Of a DNA stretch of 64,000 nt, positions 10,883-22,178 are shown in pieces (the first letter of the stretch is position 1; each line of letters opens with the position of its first letter). A program made the position numbers and the translations under genes. The notes under the pieces were generated by a model. It ran no database searches and had not been told where the DNA came from. It worked only from the letters and a program-made list of their open reading frames with translations. The stretch covers positions 248,001 through 312,000 of the forward strand of contig BQMF02000047.1 in assembly GCA_027922465.2 (NCBI GenBank). Direction: 5' to 3'. The stretch comes from Turritopsis dohrnii (taxonomy: Eukaryota > Cnidaria > Hydrozoa > Anthoathecata > Oceaniidae).

Positions 10883-11438
10883 AATCCTTATTCAACAGCT
10901 CGACATGGGTGGCAGATATGAGCCACCGTAATCTAGAACTTTCTGTAGACGACTATTGCAATAAGAAAACTATAGAGTTCAAGTAAAAGTATTCAAGTCT
11001 CATTTTCTCTTGATTTTCTAATAAGCGCCGCATTTGAAGGTGCGGCGCTTATTAGAGGGCGGCGCTTATTGGAGGAAATACGGTAACTGCCACGTAACTT
11101 TATGATATTTTGAACAAAGGAATAAAATTTTAGTTACTATTCCTATCGAGAGATCTTTGATTCGTTGATTTCAATTTACTATTTTTTTCTTTTCGTTTGT
11201 ATTTTGTGCTTTCGTCGTTTTCTGTGTGTTGCGTGTGTGGTGCGCTTTTGTTCTTCCAAAAAAAATTAATTATTTTCTAATATCCGATTTCAAAGCTGCT
11301 GGGCTATCGGACTTTAAATGTGATACTGAGCATGTGCAGACTAGTTTGATGCACCAAAACGAAAGATGAGGGCCATGCAAGTGCAGCGCTGAATAGCTTT
11401 TTTCCATTATTTTTTACCTTGTTAATGCTGTAAAAAGA

Positions 11439-14400
11439 ATGACAGCACTGTATCTTCATGAAGACGTGAAAGAGCTTTTAGCTGGAAAGACTTTGGTGGT
11501 CATTGGAGATTCAGGTTTCTGTTTTAAGCGCTCTTTAATTGCGTCTCTACGACATGACATTTTATTTTAGATAATATCATTTGGAAGTTGTATTATAAAA
11601 ATCCCTGTCGATCATAAAAATGATTATGCAAGTGTGCAAAGGTCAAATGCTTAATGTACAAAAATGTTGTCTCAGCTATCATTTGAATTACTTGGATTAA
11701 TCATTCTTTGAGGTCAGTTTGACACCTGACTTGCGGAGAATAATAACAGAACTATTGTCTGAATTTATTTGCAATGGCTTCTGTAAAACAAATTCGCAAC
11801 ATTTAACCATGATATTTGTTTTCCCCTTCAATATTGCTGACTTGCTGACCTTTCTGACTTGATTATTGAGAGACAAAATGTCAAAAATATTGGATGTTTG
11901 TGTTCAATAGTGAGATAATCCTAGATCTTCAGTAACTTGGGGAAAAATTTTAAGTGGCAAGCGCTACACACTCACTGTAATGTTTTTAAAATTCTATCCC
12001 TACCTGGCTACCAATTTTCACCTAATCAAGAGAATTGAAAGGGATTGTCATCATATCTAGTCAATACTGCTATGGAAATAAACTGAGAATTTATTGATCA
12101 TTATCTTGTACACACTTTCATTTTAAATAGATTCTTTCAGTGACAGTTTTAAACTTTCTTCAAAAATCAATCAATTGTCCATCAATCGTCCTAACTTCAA
12201 ACACAAAAAATAAACAGATCTGTCTGGTAATCGAAACATACATATCCATACTTAAGTCATAATAAATATTAAGATATGTGATGAAGCAAGTAAAAGATGT
12301 TGAAACACAATAAGCGTGAATAATCACTGGTCATATTAATGGTGCAAACAACTTTTTCTCGATTTTTTCTACAGAAGATTTCATATCCCCTAGATTATTA
12401 TCGAAACAAGTAACTTTGCTAGAATTCAAATGCTAGAGAAAGAACGTGATTGGTTCTTTCGCTAATTATTATTCTGTTCTTTTCCAATCCTGCCTGTGAA
12501 GTGTTGAGAAAAGGACGAAACAAGTTCAACTTTTTCAATTTGTTCTGTGAAAAATTTTTGAGAAGTGGAAAACAGCCTTAAAGGAGAATTAATGTCAAAA
12601 AACAACTTTCGCTTAAATAACTCATTACACATAAGAAAAAGAAAGACATTTTCCAAAATTTGTAAAAAGTCTTCTAATAACATTAAAATAAGCTTTTAAA
12701 ATATCTTATACGCGACTTTTTTGCTGACGTCACAAGGTGACTACTGTTTTCTGTTCAAAATAGTTCAAAATATTTGGACTTGAAAATATAAACTGAATGC
12801 AATCTCATTAAGACTTTGAGGTCTTGATGTTGATCTGTCCTTGAAGCAGCTTTCATTTGTTATCGCAGATTTAGGAACAAATTTTCCATGATAAAATAAT
12901 TAAATAACAAATTAAAATAAAATTCTTCTTTTGTGATATTAAATATTTTTATTATTATTATTATTATAGCCAGATGGGGTAAAAAAAAACATGGGGCGTA
13001 CGTGGGTAAAATAAAGCACCCCAACCTAGAACGAAGAAAAAAAATTAAAAGTTGAAAGTTGTTATTTTTTATGTTTGTCTGATATACCTAGTATTTCAGA
13101 ATATGTCAAATTTAATTTTATTATTGTTAGAAGAAAAATTATGCAGGAAAACAAAGAAATGGTTAAAAAATACACCAAAACAGTTTTATCAGTGTGTTTG
13201 TAAACTTTGTGATTACTAAGGATGTATTTACTGCATGTCTTCTATTAAGTCTCAGTTTGGAGGGTGATAGTATGCCTTTGGATTGCTAATGTAATTAATT
13301 CTAAATGTTTCTTTGTTAGCTGAAAAGGAGGGGTGGTTTTTTTTACCCCATTTTTTTAATCAATATGGGGTAAAAAAATCATGATTGATTGTGAGGAGAA
13401 AGCGATGGCATTGTTTAATAAGGCAAAAAAAAATAAACATTGACTTCGGAAAACCTTATCTCAAACATCTGTTGTGTAAATACATAAATACATAATTTGT
13501 TTCTTAGTATATTAATGTAGTATCTCATGCTTCCAGTAAAACCAATCAGGGTTTTCAAGATCATTATTTATTACTGTGGAGGAGGATTTTTAACCTATTT
13601 CATGGAGAACACTCCGAAAAACACAATCTAAAATTTTGAACCCAGCCCATTTGACTAGCAATATGAAGTTAGTGTCGAAAGAAATAGACATTCCTTCCAA
13701 GCGTCTTTCATATCCTTCAAAAAGTTGATTTTGAGGTGCTCTAAAATGGTACTGTTGATCTGCTGGCCTTTTTAGAAGGTGTTTTATTATCATAGTTTTA
13801 TATAGCATAGGAACCTTTCCTGTAACTGCATACTACATTACTATTTAATCTAAGTAATGCTTATGTGTGAATGAGTTTCGTGTTTAACTTTTTCATTTCC
13901 TTTGTCTTCAATTAATCATTCAGGACCCATGGTTAGAGATAGGACACATCAATTTCTTACACACGGTTAAGAGAGGAGAGTCATAGGTACATGGTCCAGT
14001 AAGTAACTTTTACCATTCAAGTGCAATTCCTATGGAGAATGAGGTGGCTTTTTTTTACCCCACTGGCTGATTTTTTTTAGACTTTTCGTGGGGAAAAAAA
14101 GCACCCAGTATTTTATATTTTTTCCTTTGAGAGGGGTAAAAAACTTCACAAACTATATAGTCCCTGTAGGGCCTAGGTGTAACAGGATCGGGAAAAGAAA
14201 AAAACGAAATTGTTTCTCCAGGTCACTTAGGGATCGTCTCAAAATGTTCGTCCATATTCGACTTCATCCTAATTTATCCTCTTTTATTCTTCCTAAATTT
14301 CATCCTTAATTCGACTTAATTCCGTCCTTAATTCGTCCTCAAATTCGACCTAATTCCGTCCTTAGTTCGGCCAAATTCGTTCCTTATGAAAATTCAGCTT

Positions 14401-17400
14401 TTCACCAATTCGTCCATTTCACTTAAACAAAATCGGAAAAAAATCATTTAGATTTCAACCAATCGGCACAATGAAAGATATGCAAGAATATTTATGTTAA
14501 AAAAAAAAAATCATTTATTAAAACAAAAAAGACGATAATTTTCGTCCCAATTCGTTCTTTTTCAGGACGAACATTGTGAGAGGATCCCTTAGTCCTACCC
14601 TGTTTATTGGATCAACCAAAATGCTTGACAGTATAAGCCATGTTGTTAAAGTAGAGAAAGCTATATCAATAATAAACATTTGAACAAGAAGACACTGTTG
14701 TAGTACAGTACACGTTAATAGTTTATTCAAAACAAACACGAAATGAACGACTATACTTAAAAATACAGCAGGTGACGACATAAAATTATTGACATTTTTT
14801 CTGACGCTAAGTAACACTAGTAATTTTCAGTAATCATGGGGGAAAGACGAAATAAGAAAATGTCAGCAGGATGCGGAAAGCAATAAAATTTAAAATTGAT
14901 GTTGATTTCAGTTAAGTTGATTTCTTAAAATAAAGTATGTTCTTCATCGCTTACAATAATGTCAAGCTGCAAAATGATTGCTGTGCACAAGGGAAGTCAA
15001 CTATGGGATTAGCCAGATAATCAATCTTTTCAGATCACAAATAAACATGAATAAACAAGCAGAATGAGACTATGATTCAAGCTGCTATCACCATGGTGAT
15101 GTTCTTCTTTCTGCTAATTCCCTCCTCTTTCCAGGAATTAACAAAACACTGAATGTCGGACTTGGATCAGCGAAATGAGTTAAATAAAATCTACAGTAGT
15201 AAGTTTGTTAATTGTAGTAAGTTTATGCCTCTTATGATTACAGATTGTTTCAAGACAACCACACAATTTTTTATAACCAACTGAACTGGATTTTAGTTAA
15301 CTTTATGTCAATAAAATACAAAGGTACTACTACTATAAAATTAAAAAAAACAAGACCTAAACAAAGGCTGCAATGTATTAAAGACCCAAACACATTTAAG
15401 AAAATAAAACAACCAAAAGACTGGTTCAAAAATAAGCAACTTAAGAGCTGATTGAAGTCCTAAGATGTTTCTCCAAAAATTGTGTACTTCTAAAAGTACT
15501 GTGGATTCACCTGGATTTGAAACTCCATACCTCAAGTTGAAACAATAGTAAACATTAAAATCCTGGCTGGAAAGTCAATACACGTAACGTGAGTTTTCAT
15601 TTGAACTTGAAATCAAAACTAATTTATCAAAAAAGATCAATATTTTAAACTATCTTTAAGAGAATTTCAAATTGCTCAACACATTGTGAGGAATTAAATG
15701 TTATTTGCTGACAGTTTTTAAAGGAAATGGAAATGACCAAGGACTCAATAACATGTAACTGCTGCATTACTATTTATCAGTGTGAAGATAAGTTTTTCCA
15801 TGTTTGCTTGTGCCACCACTTGCACTTGTGTGTGCTTTGTTTAAGGTTTTTTATTGTATACACGGCACTTTTCCCATCAGCCATTATGACTATTTTGTTC
15901 ATTCTGTTTGGGTGATAGATTTGGCATGAAAACCTGAAAGCAATTGTCAAGTGCAACATTTAATTACTACCTTAAAGGAAGAAATTTTCGGGGGAATTTA
16001 ATTTTGTGAATTGAAAAAAATGGATTTTTTTATGAGAATTTATTTTTGTGAATTTACAAAAATCTAAATTTTCATGGAAATTTAATTTCGCGAATGGCTT
16101 ACAATCAACTTTTTCGCAAGAATTTATTTTTGCGATCTCATAGAATAGTCAAAATTTTGAGTTAAGAATAGGAATATTTTTGGAATTTTCTGAAATATTC
16201 ACCCAACCTGGTACATCCACAGCTCAAAACCAACAAAAATCAAATACCAACAACCATGTAAATAACAAAGCTTATTATCAGAGTCACGACTAAATGTAAT
16301 CAAAAAGAAAGTAATTGAAATAGATTTAACCGACTAATGAAATATGAGTTTTTCATTCTCTTTCTGATCTGAGTGGAATATTTTTGGAATTTTTTGAAAT
16401 ATTCAGCACAAATTTTAAAGGCCACTTTAAAATATCATACTTGCTATTCGATTTGGTAATGTATTATTTTGAAACGCACATTACAGGTAGCACCAGTTTG
16501 TGTATAAAATTGAACTTAATAAGGTTAGTTTTATGTAGCTTATACTCTTTATAGCTAGCGCTATGTTTATCATTCACTTGAAATATAAGTAAGTAAGTAA
16601 GTAAGTAAGTAAATAACTGGGAGTTTTTGGTCCTTGGACTTCCATTCTTAAGGTTGGCTTTTCCACCCGCTGACTTCCCACCAGAGATACGTAGCATAGC
16701 ATTACTCTAACTTGCCTGAAGGCCAGTCTGCAGTCAGCCGATGGCTCCTAATGGGCTGACACTGCTTTTAAAGTGCATCGGAGTGGAGTATCGAGATATA
16801 TGACTGGACTTGAACCCAGGTCGCAGCAGATACACTCAAAGGAACTAACCACTATACCATCGCTGCACAATTCAATGAGGATGTTCTTGGGAGGAGTTTA
16901 AAAATCCCAAATCAGAAAACATTTTTTTTAGCAAGAATTTAATTTCGCAAATTTGAAAAAATCGAATTTTTCGTGAGAATTTAATTTCGTGAATTCGAGG
17001 CAAATTCCCGCCAAAATTTCTTCTCTTAAGGTTTATTATAGTTTTGCAATCTGTTTGTCTGTTTGTCTGGTTGATAGTTTAGTGAATGATTTTGCAGATG
17101 TAAATTAATAGCCATATTTTTTTAATTATTTCAATTCAACTATTTTTTTATGGTTAACACGGTATATTTTGAGATAAAAAGCCTATTTACAAGATTTCGT
17201 AAATTTGTTTCGAATAAGCGCCCGGGCACTTATTTAATTTTTCGGGCTCTAGGGAGGGCGCTTATTCGAGGGGGGGCGCTTATTTTTTATTTTTGAATTT
17301 GCTTAAATCAAACTTTTCGAAAAGAATAAAATGGGATTCGGGCGACACACAAAAATGAATTTCTTCTTATTTTTCCTTTATAATCTTTATATATTTTCAT

Positions 17401-20400
17401 GAGACGATCTACTTATCTACTTATTAACATTTTAATCAATCAATTAAAATATCTTTGTCGCCTTCTTCATCTTCGTTGATTATTAGTTCTTCTGGCGATG
17501 CTTCTACAATATCGGTTTCATCTACCACAAATGGGTTGCTTTGAAGAGATAAATGATGTAGAAGAAGAAAACTAAACCACCTTGTTTTATATATTTGTTC
17601 CATTTCCCATTGTTTTCCAGGAACTCCTATCCTAAAATTTTGCGTAGGCCACTAATTCGAATAACCACCCTCCTAATCCGTATAAGCGCCCCTCCCTGAG
17701 GAGGGCGCTTATTCGAAGGGGGGTGCTTATTCAAGGGGGGCGCTTATAAAATTATTTTCATTAAAAGGGGAGCACTTATTCGAGGGGGGCGCCTATTCAA
17801 GGGGAGTGCTTATTCGGGGATTTACAGTAATGAAATTTTCTGCCAGACAAAGGTCGCAACGTTTTGCTCCACATTTATATGGGGATGTCTGAGTTGCAAC
17901 ACTCTAGGAAATGTTATAATCTTTTTCCTTCAGTTGCCAAATGAGCTCCCACAATTCGGTTTCGTTTCTGTATTGCCGGTTGTAGAAAGAATTTCGTGTG
18001 GTTGTTATACGGAGATTTAAACTCTCTACTTTCAGAAATTTGGCCCAAACTAAACCCAAATTTTCTGTTTCTGGACCAAAAATTATGAAAAATCTATGTC
18101 AAATTCAAGCTCAGAATAGTCAAAATTAATGCAAGTAAAATTTACATGAAATATATCCAATGAATATTTTGGTAGAATATTTGGTCTGGGATTTACTGTT
18201 GGCCATTCTGAAACAGTCACAACCTGATTAGATTGTACTAGTCTGTGATTTGTAGTTCCTGGAGTTTTGAGGCTTTTCTTTTGTCAACAAAATGACAAAC
18301 ATTTCAAACAGTTGAAAAAATCTAATTTCTAATTGACTTGACTTATTTCGAGCTCACTTGGACATCATTGGCTAATTTCTTCCTTCCATGATCATCACCA
18401 GTTCTTCTGCTGGTAGTCAAGTGGCCGTTTTTGGCTGATCCACACAAGTTGTTTCTGATCCTCCCCATTTTCTTTTCCTTTATAGTTTCTAATTACAGTC
18501 AGTTTCAAATAGCATTTATTTTCCTTTTTTTATGCAATTGTAAACGTGCAGTTAACTTATCTATTGAAAAGACCTGTCATTTGTTTGAAAGTTTAGATTG
18601 GTAAAATGGCTTCTGAATATGCGAACACGTTTTTAATTCATACATTTAATGATATTTTCTAAAACACTTCCTAACAAGATGTTTTTTTATCAATCAATAA
18701 TTTAGTCTGTTATTTTTTCATCCACCGTTTCCACTATACAATTTAAGTATTTTGCTTTTAGTGGAAAGATCTGTTTACAAAGATTTGGTGTGTCTTTTAC
18801 AAGAAAATCGATACCTCACAGATGCTGAGTTAAGGAAGAAGGTAAAGTTGACACTTGAAAAACATTTTTGGGGCTTTGCTGAACTTTTCTACCGGAAACT
18901 ATAAGGATAATCCTTGCTGGCATAATCAAGAAGGATGAATTCTTTATCACATTCTCTGTACTATTTTGTTGATCAAATAAACGTATTGAAAATGTTAAAA
19001 GGTGTAAAACTAATAAAAGACTTATCACCTTTTTTAGGGCGAAGAAAGCTTTATTGGAGACGAACTAGTATATGGAGGAGTGAAAGGTGAAATGAAAAAC
19101 TCGATAAACTATCGTGAATGCCGTTATTTCAAAGCCGACAACGAGGCATGCTGTCGTTATTATTTCGTGACGATATGCTATGGCGATTACGTTGAAGAAG
19201 TATTGCAAGAATTGAGCTTGTACAATACAGACATCGTAGTGATGAATTCTTGTTTGTGGGACGTACATAGACATGGTAAAAAAGGTATCGATAAATACGA
19301 GGAGAATTTAGAGAAATTAGTTGCTTCACTGCGCCGCTTGTTACCAGACTGTTTGTTTATTTGGTTGACAACTCCACCAGTTCATATCAAATCTAAAGGT
19401 GGATTTCTCATGCGGCCTGGAGACGATGATGTCAAAATTCAAGAAATCAAGTATTGTAACGATATCGCTCGTGATGTGTTTCTGCACGCAAACGAGATCG
19501 ATCGAAGGTTTCGTATCGTGGATCTAGATGAAGTTTTTCGGTATTTTATCCATCATCGTGCCAGCGATGGAGTGCACTGGAACGAAAGGGCGCACCGTCG
19601 CATGAGTAATATGATACTTGAGGAAATCTCCAAAGCGTTCAATAAGGCCGTCCCGCGAGTTTTAAACGGTGGTTGGAATCAGTGGAATGGGCACGAACAA
19701 AACAGCTTCTTCGATCAGCAGCCAGGATATTACAACAGCTGGGATGAACAGGAGGAATTCTGGGGAATGCGTGAGCCACGTTGGGACCAGAGATTCTGTG
19801 ACAATGGTTGGGAATACGATCACAACCAAGGTCCACCGTTACCTAGGAGATATCCCTTTGGGCCTCCACTACTTCCTGGACCCCCTCCATTTGGACGTAT
19901 GCCTCCTCCTCCGTTTATGGAAGATCCACGAGGTATGATGCCTTACGTAGAGGATTTAGACGATTTAGGGCATGCTCGAAGACAGGTTGAAAATCAGATT
20001 GAAAGTCGTAAACGTAAACGAACTGAAGAGGGAACAGTCGACCTTGATGAAATTCCCGAGAAGCAGTACCGATTTGGTGTAAGCCCTTGTGTAAGTCAAA
20101 AGAGGAAAGCCGCAGATTCAAATAGTGAACAGCCCAACAAAGTTTCCGTTGTTGAAATTGATGGAGTTATGAAACGACTTGTTACTTTGGAAGATGGAGT
20201 GGTGTTGTATTCCGCCATGACGGAGAAGGAGGTACAGAAGCATTTAGTCGAAGAGAAAGAAAGAGCCGAGAAAGAAAAACGCGAGAAAGTGAAAAGAGAA
20301 GCGGAAGAGAAAGAAAAGAAAACGCGGGAAAAGAAGAAAGCGGAAGAATTGAAAAAACAAAAATCTGAAGTAGCCGATGAAAAGCCTGCTGTCACCGTGG

Positions 20401-22178
20401 TTGATGAAGAGGCTAGTGCGAAAAGATCCCCGTTAAAAGAAGCCATGTCAAATGTAGCTAAGTTACCGCTGGTCTCAGCCGTTCCGAAAAACCAAAATCA
20501 AACCATTCAGAAAATGCAAGATGGGAAGAAAGTGAGCGGAATGTCGAAGTTGGCGTCGAAGCTCTTGTCGTTTATTAAAAAACCGGTCAACGAAATTTCA
20601 GAGAAATTAAGTGATTCGTTAATTCGAAAGAAAACTGATACAACGGAGGAAAGGAAATTGATTTCGGCTGAAAATCACGTGCAACCTTTACGAAAACTGA
20701 CTGCCAAGGTATTAGCGAAAGAAGACATTGTTCCATCGAAGCATATATTGAGCATGGTAGATTCCACTTCAGCAAGCATCACCAAACCAGCAGAGATTTC
20801 AGGGAAGTTAAATCTTAACAGTGACGTCAGAACTACTGAAATCATCGCAGTGGTGTCATCGTCAGCGTCAACACCCGTCACAGCAGTTTCTGCGATCGTC
20901 ACTAGCACGTGTTCTACGAACGGTACGAAAAAGGTTGACACGTTAGCACTACTCTCATTACAATCACCATTTGCAAAACCGAAAGTAAATAAGGTGTGCC
21001 AAGTGACTGATGTTAAAATTCAAACTGTTTCGAAAGACACCGACTCGTCTTGTAATAATGAATTAACAGAAGGGAAAGTAACTGGCTCGGAGAAGGACAG
21101 CAACAACAAAACTGTCGATGAAAAGGCAGTCGATCTTGTTTGTAAAGATTCGATACAGCAGGATGAACAAGCTGCACTGGAGGAATCCCTATTAGAAAAC
21201 GACACTGAACTTAACGAAACACAATCTGATGTGGACGAAACCATTCTTGACGATAGTGCTCATGAAGACAGCAAAGATGACGTAAGCAAAGATGACGTAA
21301 GCTTACGTAAGACGGCTGAAGAATCAATACCTGATGAATCGAGTACCTCTACTGTCGTTAAAGAAGACTCTGTATCCAAGAAGAAAAAGAAGAAGGAAAA
21401 GAGAGCCAACGAAACGAAGGAGGAGAGAGCTCTTCGAAAGAAACTGAAAAAGGAACGTAAAATGTTGAAAGAACAACGAAAAGGACAGTCGCAATTTCGA
21501 CCTTCACAAAATGAAATGCAGAACTACGGAAACGCTCACTGGAATGTACCAATCGGCAATCACGCAGCTAATCATAGACAGCGTAGTGCTACTTGGGCGC
21601 CATCGTATTATCCGAGTTATGCAAACCACGCGAAACGTCAGCAGGCAATGCAACAGGCAACATCTGTTCCACCTCAGTTTAATCAGTTGCAAACACAACC
21701 ACCACAAGCTCAGATCATTTTAAATCCATACCAGCAACAACAACAAGACGTTTTGCAGGCTCAGATGATGCAACAGAAACAACAACAACAACAACAACAA
21801 CAGCTCTTACAGCAGCAGTATGTCGCTCAGCAACAACAGCGACAACGTGCATTGATCCAGCAACAACAACAACAACAACAACAACAAACACTCATTCAGC
21901 AACGTCAACAGCAACAAGCTATCCTGCAACGACAACATAGACCGGTGAAAAGTGATAACAAGCAACTTTACATTGATGAATATGGTCAAACATATACTCT
22001 TGAAGAGGAAACGTATATCGTAGACCCTTCTGGTCAAATTCAAAACATTACTACTTCAGGTTCTAGTTCTTTTATGCAACAGCAACAGCAGCAAATTGTC
22101 CAACAACAACAATACGCTCATTCTTCCTTGCTTTATCAACAACAACAACAACAACAACAAAACACTAGGTTCTTATAG
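11439..22178 (+). CDS. PC-esterase domain protein (PCED1/FAM113-like) with long low-complexity tail
   Basis: Coding exons are 11439-11514, 18762-18841 and 19038-22178, all GT-AG and in frame, giving 1,098 residues. Residues 1 to about 250 are a GDSL/SGNH-type PC-esterase fold: LLAGKTLVVIGDSVERSVYKDL with the catalytic Ser in GDS (23-25), VVMNSCLWDVHRHG with the Asn block (about 121), and SDGVHWNERAHRRM with Asp229 and His232. Vertebrate PCED1 proteins have this domain and are about 450 residues; their substrate is unknown. Here the tail is about 850 residues: a Gly/Pro/Trp-rich stretch (PPLPGPPPFGRMPPPP), a Lys/Glu coiled-coil-like segment, a Ser/Thr/Asp-rich middle with a SKDDV duplication, a highly basic block (KKKKKKEKRANETKEERA) suggesting nuclear targeting, and a Gln-rich end. 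Intron 1 is 7.2 kb and full of repeats. Confidence 0.93.
11515..12428. other. PCED1-like intron 1, first part
   Basis: AT-rich intron sequence with no gene. A short stretch near 12180-12195 (ATCGTCCTAACTTC) resembles the end of the TA-flanked element in the cathepsin Z intron and may be a fragment of that family. Confidence 0.35.
12429..12580. mobile_element. Degenerate MITE copy, related to the one at 56.9 kb
   Basis: The segment AGAGAAAGAACGTGATTGG and the following TTCGCTAATT and TTCTTTTCC match the MITE in SEPSECS intron 10 (56924-57199) in the same order, ending with a GAAGTGGAAAACAGCCTTA edge like the other copy's end. Its ends are eroded. Confidence 0.6.
12969..14069. mobile_element. 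Inverted-repeat DNA element, about 1.1 kb
   Basis: The ends AGCCAGATGGGGTAAAAAAA and, on the other strand, AGCCAGTGGGGTAAAAAAAA form a terminal inverted repeat; an internal GGGGTAAAAAAATCATG occurs again near 13370. There is no transposase. Non-autonomous element in PCED1-like intron 1. Confidence 0.7.
14226..14592. mobile_element. MITE, about 367 bp, with TTCGTCC-rich interior
   Basis: Terminal inverted repeats read CTTAGGGATCGTCTCAAAAT on the left and CTAAGGGATCCTCTCACAAT from the right. The interior repeats degenerate AATTCCGTCCTTAATTCG units in tandem. It has no coding capacity. Confidence 0.8.
15970..17032. mobile_element. Inverted-repeat element, about 1.06 kb, carrying a SINE
   Basis: The left end CCTTAAAGGAAGAAATTTTC pairs with CCTTAAGAGAAGAAATTTTG read from the right. 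Subterminal zones repeat GAATTTAATTTCGCGAA-type motifs in both orientations. A tRNA-derived SINE has inserted in the middle (16587-16868). No transposase is seen. Confidence 0.75.
16587..16868 (-). mobile_element. tRNA-derived SINE with (ACTT)n tail
   Basis: On the minus strand a tRNA-like head opens with GCAGCGATGGTATAGTGGTT (A box) and has GGTTCAAGTCC, an exact B box, about 40 bases on, the two parts of an internal Pol III promoter. About 190 bases of tRNA-unrelated body follow, ending in a run of ACTT repeats. A 5'-truncated relative lies at 33918-34070. Confidence 0.85.
17196..17828. mobile_element. Non-autonomous element with GGCGCTTATTCGAGG repeats
   Basis: Both ends and the centre repeat GGGCGCTTATTCGAGGGG in direct and inverted orientation, and the edges (GTAAATTTGTTTCGAATAAG and GTAAATCCCCGAATAAG) form an imperfect inverted repeat. 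The motif is a relative of the GGCGCTTATTAGAGG repeats of the pogo-like transposon, so it is probably a related, diverged family. No coding capacity. Confidence 0.7.
17829..18761. other. PCED1-like intron 1, last part
   Basis: No gene or clear element seen. It ends at a splice acceptor (TTTGCTTTTAG) before exon 2. Confidence 0.4.

Larger units (their letters stand above)
9910..10930. mobile_element. Nested palindrome-array element, 1,021 bp, inserted in the HIRAN gene
   Basis: The ends are near-perfect inverted repeats starting TACGGTGGCTCATATCTGCC, flanked by a six-base duplication ATCTAG (9904-9909 and 10931-10936). The body is dominated by about 26 copies of the palindrome TACTGCGCAGTA, usually as CTACTGCGCAGTAG, separated by 4-10 base spacers. 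Seven copies follow the left end (9959-10105), fourteen form a middle array (10442-10742), and five precede the right end (10780-10880). Spacers in the two end arrays mirror each other, so the inverted repeat extends about 150 bases. A unique segment (10108-10440) lies between the first two arrays. There is no transposase, so it is non-autonomous. The six-base duplication and TACGG end do not match a superfamily I can name. Confidence 0.9.
9171..10986 (+). pseudogene. HIRAN-domain transposon accessory gene, split by a nested insertion
   Basis: The protein starts at 9171 (or at the Met at 9222) and has two blocks of HIRAN type: HVYKDVWTPTMGEKLNCKPG with YDKYAIGVYK (about residues 41-75), and VGHLPIELSKLTTQFL with VAQVTGKRKRE (about 176-210). 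They are separated by some 90 residues rich in Lys, Glu and Ser. HIRAN domains elsewhere bind DNA 3' ends or stalled forks and occur with helicases and nucleases. Here the gene is divergent from a pogo-type transposase. The reading frame is interrupted at 9909 by the 1,021-bp element. If that element and one copy of its ATCTAG duplication are discounted, the frame resumes at 10937 and stops at 10984-10986, so the gene was intact before insertion. As it stands, translation runs into the element and stops at 9998. Confidence 0.75.
7381..11083. mobile_element. Pogo-like DNA transposon, about 3.7 kb, with transposase and HIRAN gene
   Basis: The ends are inverted repeats: CCGAATTTCCTCTAATAAGC on the left, and on the right CCGTATTTCCTCCAATAAGC read on the opposite strand. 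Both are flanked by TA (7379-7380 and 11084-11085), the target of Tc1/mariner/pogo elements. Both subterminal regions repeat the motif GGCGCTTATTAGAGG, probably transposase binding sites. Inside are a minus-strand transposase gene and a divergent plus-strand HIRAN-domain gene with 133 bases between their starts. A second transposon (9910-10930) has inserted into the HIRAN gene, so the original element was about 2.7 kb. The largely open transposase suggests a recent arrival. Confidence 0.9.

Noticed and set aside
15727..15915. Cys-rich 62-codon frame that could suggest a small secreted peptide
   Set aside because: No signal peptide in the right position, irregular Cys spacing, and it lies in a repeat-rich intron.
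19065..22043. Many antisense and shifted frames across the PCED1-like exon 3
   Set aside because: They mirror low-complexity Lys/Glu, Ser and Gln codon runs of the real frame, giving Leu-, Phe- and Ser-rich shadows.
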